Shown one piece after another: positions 61,101 through 64,000 of a stretch of DNA of 64,000 nt. The notes below the pieces were generated by a model. The model worked only from the letters and a program-made list of their open reading frames with translations. It had not been told where the DNA came from and ran no database searches. This stretch comes from Caenorhabditis elegans (lineage: Eukaryota > Nematoda > Chromadorea > Rhabditida > Rhabditidae). Within the stretch, counting starts at the first letter, position 1. The number at the start of each line of letters is the position of its first letter. The stretch covers positions 7,626,001 through 7,690,000 of the forward strand of contig NC_003282.8 in the NCBI RefSeq assembly GCF_000002985.6, written 5' to 3'. A program made the translations under genes and the position numbers.

Positions 61101-64000
61101 AGAAAGAATCAGGAATTTCTGGCAGAGAAGTTTGGAGAAATTCAGGTGATTTATTACATAAACTACCTTTTCCCAAATAAAAAATTTAGGAACAAATTGG
61201 TTTCGATTTGATGGCAGAAGACACGATGACAGCTGTTTTGCACAATAATCCAAAGCTTCTTGAAAAATATGTGAAGACTCCCCACGTCGAGAGATTCGTT
61301 GAGCTGGTCAGAAATAATCGTCAGGGAAAGTGAGTTGACCTTCATTTTCCTATTGAATAAATGACAGATGGCAGATGTTTTTATTTGAGAATTCAAAGAT
61401 TTCTAACCTTACAGAAACATTCAATTTTCCTCTTCACGGTTTGTTCAGAAATGTTGTTCTTATTTGAGTATTGTGTTGTTTAGCCTATACTTATAAACCG
61501 AGTTAAACGTTTAATGAAATTATAATGTTGCAGATTCCTTGACTACCTTGCTGATCTTTGCGTCTGTCGTGGTGAAGCCAACAAGAAAATTCAAGAACTT
61601 ATCTGCACATCAGTTCTCAGTTCAAAGCATAGGGATATTTTTATGGACACAAAAATCATCGACGGAGAAATTGAAGTAGGATGGGCTCCCAATTTCAGAA
61701 AACTTGTTGATATAGCAGAAGGCGCAAAGTCAAACAGTGATGATGCTGAACATTTGGATTATTATCGGTATATTTTTGAAACAGCGCTGAAAACATATAA
61801 AAATAAAAAATTACAGTCATCAACTGGATCTACTCTCTCAAATGTGTCAAGAACAACAGTATCTTGCAATCGATCCACCGCCAGAAAGACGTCTCATGAA
61901 CATTTCTCAACAACTTCCAGCTGAACTTGTTCTCCAGTAAGCTTCTAATTTTTATTCTACTTTGCTTAACCATTAAATTCAGATGCATGTCTGACAACCG
62001 TCTTCCTTACGATCTTCGAGGGTCATTTACACGATTAATGCTCCATCTTCATGTTGTTCGAGGCAGCCCAATGTCCGCAATCCGACATGCAAGACTTTGG
62101 TGGAGTATTCCAGAAAATGTGAATGTATCAACTTATGAATCTGTATCTGTGGAGGCATACTCTGATGGCAGTCGAATGAGAATCGGAGAAGGAATTGCGC
62201 ATAAAGTTCTTGCGACGGTGGAAACATATTTGATGGGTTTAAGAAATCAATCCATGGAAGAGAGACAAAGTGTAAACTCTAGCAAGTTAACATATGAGGT
62301 GAGTTTCTGAATGATTTTCCGAGAAACAGAAATTGTAAAATTTCAGATTGTGAACCTTGCAAAAGCATTGGCTCAATTCAATTTCTACTCATTCAATGAT
62401 CTACTTCAATTAACTCAAAATCTTCTTGCTATCATAAACGAAGGACCGGCAACTGAACAAGTACCATCCCATAGAGCAATGGTGAATGCAATTCGAAATA
62501 TGTCAAAATCAATGATGAGAGGAGGTAACAAGGAAAACTCAAAAGATCTTGCTAAAACTCCATCAGTAACGGCGGAAGAGGCCGGTCGAACGAAAGAAGG
62601 AAGAGCTTTGAACGTTAAAACAAAGTTGATTGTCGCTGAAATCTTGCAATTTGTGATGGACGTAAGGAGGGATTATCGTATCACAATGGCTCTTTCGTGG
62701 TTCAAAAATGTTTTCCCTTGTGATGAAGATGGTTCATTGATGCACTCAGCCAGTATTAATGAGAGAATGGCTTCCGAACTCTATGATGCAATCTATCGTT
62801 CATCTGGACATGAACTCCATTTAGATGGAAGGGATGGGCAACTTCTTCTTGCTATTTTACTTCAAATGACAATGTCCGATTATCCACCATTGACCAGCAT
62901 TGCGCTTAAAGTTTTCTTCCGGCATTTCACTCAATATCAAGAATTGTTGGAAGATTTGAAACAAGTTCAACTTCTAGTATCAAATAATGATGTGGAGAAC
63001 TATCGACAAATTGACAGAGATCTGTTCATTTTGAAGAATCTCACTGAAAAATCTGAGTTATGGGTTCATGGAGATCGTCATCATTCAATTGATACAAAAG
63101 AAGTTGACGAGAAGGAGAGAACGACTGAACATGACTTGCTGGTAAGGAATTTTAATTAACAATTTATTTAATTCATATAATTTTAATTTAGGATCATGAC
63201 TTGAAATCACCACGAGCTTTCGATTCGGGAGACTCGATGGAAGCTTTAATGGCTGTTTTGAATGAACATTATCCAAGTATTCGAAATGAATGCCTCCAAC
63301 TTCTCAATCGTCTCCTCATTAAAGACGATCGAAATGATGCAGCTGTGGCTCTTCAAGAGCTAAGTGATAAAGCTCCTCTCATTGCTTATCCATTAATTCG
63401 TCAAATGTTGGTTCGTTTAACAGGGATGTGTTATCGAAAAGGTGATCCGAAACCTGACACAATGAATCAACAACTTTTGAAGAATATGAGAGTATACGAA
63501 GTTGTGTTAGAGTTCATAAGTGTTCCTCATGATAAGAAACATGATCATGATATGATGAAACTGATAACGTTGTCTCATGAATTTTTGCGAAGCTTCTGCA
63601 AGACAAACAAGGAGAATCAGAGTAGACTGTACAAGTTTATTTCATATGAAAAAGATGCAAAAGAAGGAATGCTCCGAGTGGAGACTATTGAAGAAGTTGG
63701 AACACTGGTGGCTATTTTCCGTAACAATAGAGAACTTGCTTCGAATGTTCCAGAAGAATTGATAGCCCACATTGTCGGGCTCATTGAGCATAACTCAAGA
63801 AATCCGATTTTTCTTGAACTTTTGCAAGCACTGGTCTGTGTCTACGACAAAGAAATTGAAAGTGGTCAAGAAAAAGTTGCAAATGAAATCTGTGCAGCTT
63901 CCGATGAAGTTAGACAACTGTACGTGGATAATGCATCTTTTGAAGAGCTGGAAGCAATGATGAAAGACGAAAAGGAATCAAAGGGACGTAGTTCTGACAG
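49174..64000 (+). CDS. itr-1: Inositol 1,4,5-trisphosphate receptor ITR-1, N-terminal part; continues past window end
   Basis: Alternative 5' exons are 49174-49252 plus 51479-51581 ([13 protein letters not shown]... then a Gly/Ser and Asp/Glu-rich piece), a possible 55425-55468 ([14 protein letters not shown]), or a start at 55710 ([10 protein letters not shown]). Common exons: 55709-55852, 55906-56113, 56273-56422, 56825-57112, 57159-57317, 59672-59829, 60062-60114, 60160-60281, 60328-60529, 60698-61146, 61191-61329, 61534-61767, 61817-61936, 61983-62298, 62347-63141 and 63192 onward. They encode the suppressor beta-trefoil ([38 protein letters not shown]), the MIR-domain IP3-binding core ([50 protein letters not shown]) and the first helical regulatory region ([37 protein letters not shown]). 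The ER calcium-channel pore lies outside the window. IP3 binding here opens the channel for calcium release in pharynx, gut, ovulation and embryogenesis. One intron has a GC donor (60530). Confidence 0.96.
51582..55424. promoter_or_regulatory. itr-1: Large itr-1 intron, likely containing an internal promoter
   Basis: 3.8 kb of AT-rich intron before the candidate proximal first exon at 55425. No independent gene is seen on either strand. Worm itr-1 is known to use several promoters, and the presence of two later in-phase start options makes an internal promoter here likely. No specific factor site is claimed. Confidence 0.5.
55425..55468 (+). other. itr-1: Candidate alternative first coding exon of itr-1
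   Basis: ATG followed by [13 protein letters not shown], ending at GG before a GTGAGA donor. Its 44 nt leave phase 2, the same phase as the 51479-51581 exon, so it joins the acceptor at 55708 in frame with MALPSRKL. It sits 240 bp upstream of the common exon. Confidence 0.55.
57367..57560. repeat. Tandem CTCATTG(A/C)CTACC array, left arm
   Basis: About eleven copies of a 16-17 bp unit, CTCATTGACTACC or CTCATTGCCTACC plus a 3-5 bp spacer (CTTG, TGTT, TTTG). Confidence 0.85.
57875..57989 (-). pseudogene. Fragment resembling a terminal coding exon, inside the foldback left arm
   Basis: On the minus strand an acceptor-like CATTTTTAG at 57990-57998 precedes an open frame [20 protein letters not shown], then [17 protein letters not shown] and TGA, followed by UTR-like AT-rich DNA. 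The Ser/Thr-rich, basic-then-acidic ending looks like a real protein C-terminus. It lies within the 330 bp (57681-58010) that the right arm lacks, which points to a captured or inserted piece of another gene. The parent gene is not in this window. Confidence 0.45.
59420..59611. repeat. Tandem GGTAG(T/G)CAATGAG array, right arm
   Basis: The reverse complement of the array at 57367-57560, with the same unit order and a few substitutions (for example GGTTGCCAATGAG). Confidence 0.85.

Noticed and set aside
61768..61936. Apparent frameshift in itr-1 (frame running into a stop at 61924)
   Set aside because: The stop appears only if the 49 bp intron 61768-61816 is read through. Splicing gives [19 protein letters not shown] in frame, as expected for IP3 receptors.

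Overview
The window is nematode genomic DNA, almost certainly Caenorhabditis elegans chromosome IV. It is AT-rich with compact introns, many only 45-60 bp. Acceptors are of the TTTTCAG class and donors GTAAGT/GTGAGT. Genes recognised by protein sequence occur in the order of the F45E4 cosmid region (cla-1, plp-1, arf-1.1, nlp-20, hmg-5, probably nrde-4), followed by the IP3 receptor itr-1. I built exon models by reading splice sites and checking that phases close; nearly all complete genes sum to a whole number of codons.

Layout. 1-2005 (+): last exons (end of PDZ, then C2) of the active-zone protein gene cla-1, with a decayed mariner transposase in the antisense strand at 1-394. 2335-2869 (-): small Gly/Pro-rich protein. 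4771-6528 (-): single-pass receptor-like protein with a Cys-paired ectodomain and an EGF-like module. 7430-8431 (+): plp-1, a Pur-alpha homologue. 8913-9649 (+): arf-1.1, a divergent ARF GTPase. 9793-13553 (-): an M13 (neprilysin-like) type II membrane protein that has lost the zinc motif. 13885-15821 (-): proline-rich acidic protein. 16219-17059 (-): the neuropeptide precursor nlp-20. 18421-18900 (+): small secreted, probably GPI-anchored protein. 19087-20218 (-): hmg-5, the mitochondrial HMG protein. 20419-about 24509 (-): ankyrin-like gene, probably nrde-4, placed like the upstream member of an operon with hmg-5. 25510-28150 (+): SLC17-like transporter. 33060-38033 (+): three-finger-like membrane protein. 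38272-46879 (-): giant modular membrane protein with six WAP/thyroglobulin-1/antistasin-like units plus a Kunitz domain. 49174 to the window end (+): itr-1, with three phase-compatible alternative first exons.

The genes do not form one pathway. Several touch synapse, secretion and signalling (cla-1, arf-1.1, nlp-20, itr-1), but that is a description of neighbours, not evidence of a system.

The most unusual non-genic structure is a 2.25 kb foldback (about 57367-59611) inside an itr-1 intron. Its arms are about 0.86 kb, carry a tandem 16-17 bp satellite-like repeat, and one arm alone holds a 330 bp insert containing what looks like the last exon of another gene. A shorter palindromic repeat family (6148-6350, 25811-26127, solo end near 9516), a GGGAC-type repeat at 23430-23590 and two independent hairpins complete the repeat content. 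I found no tRNA, rRNA or CRISPR.
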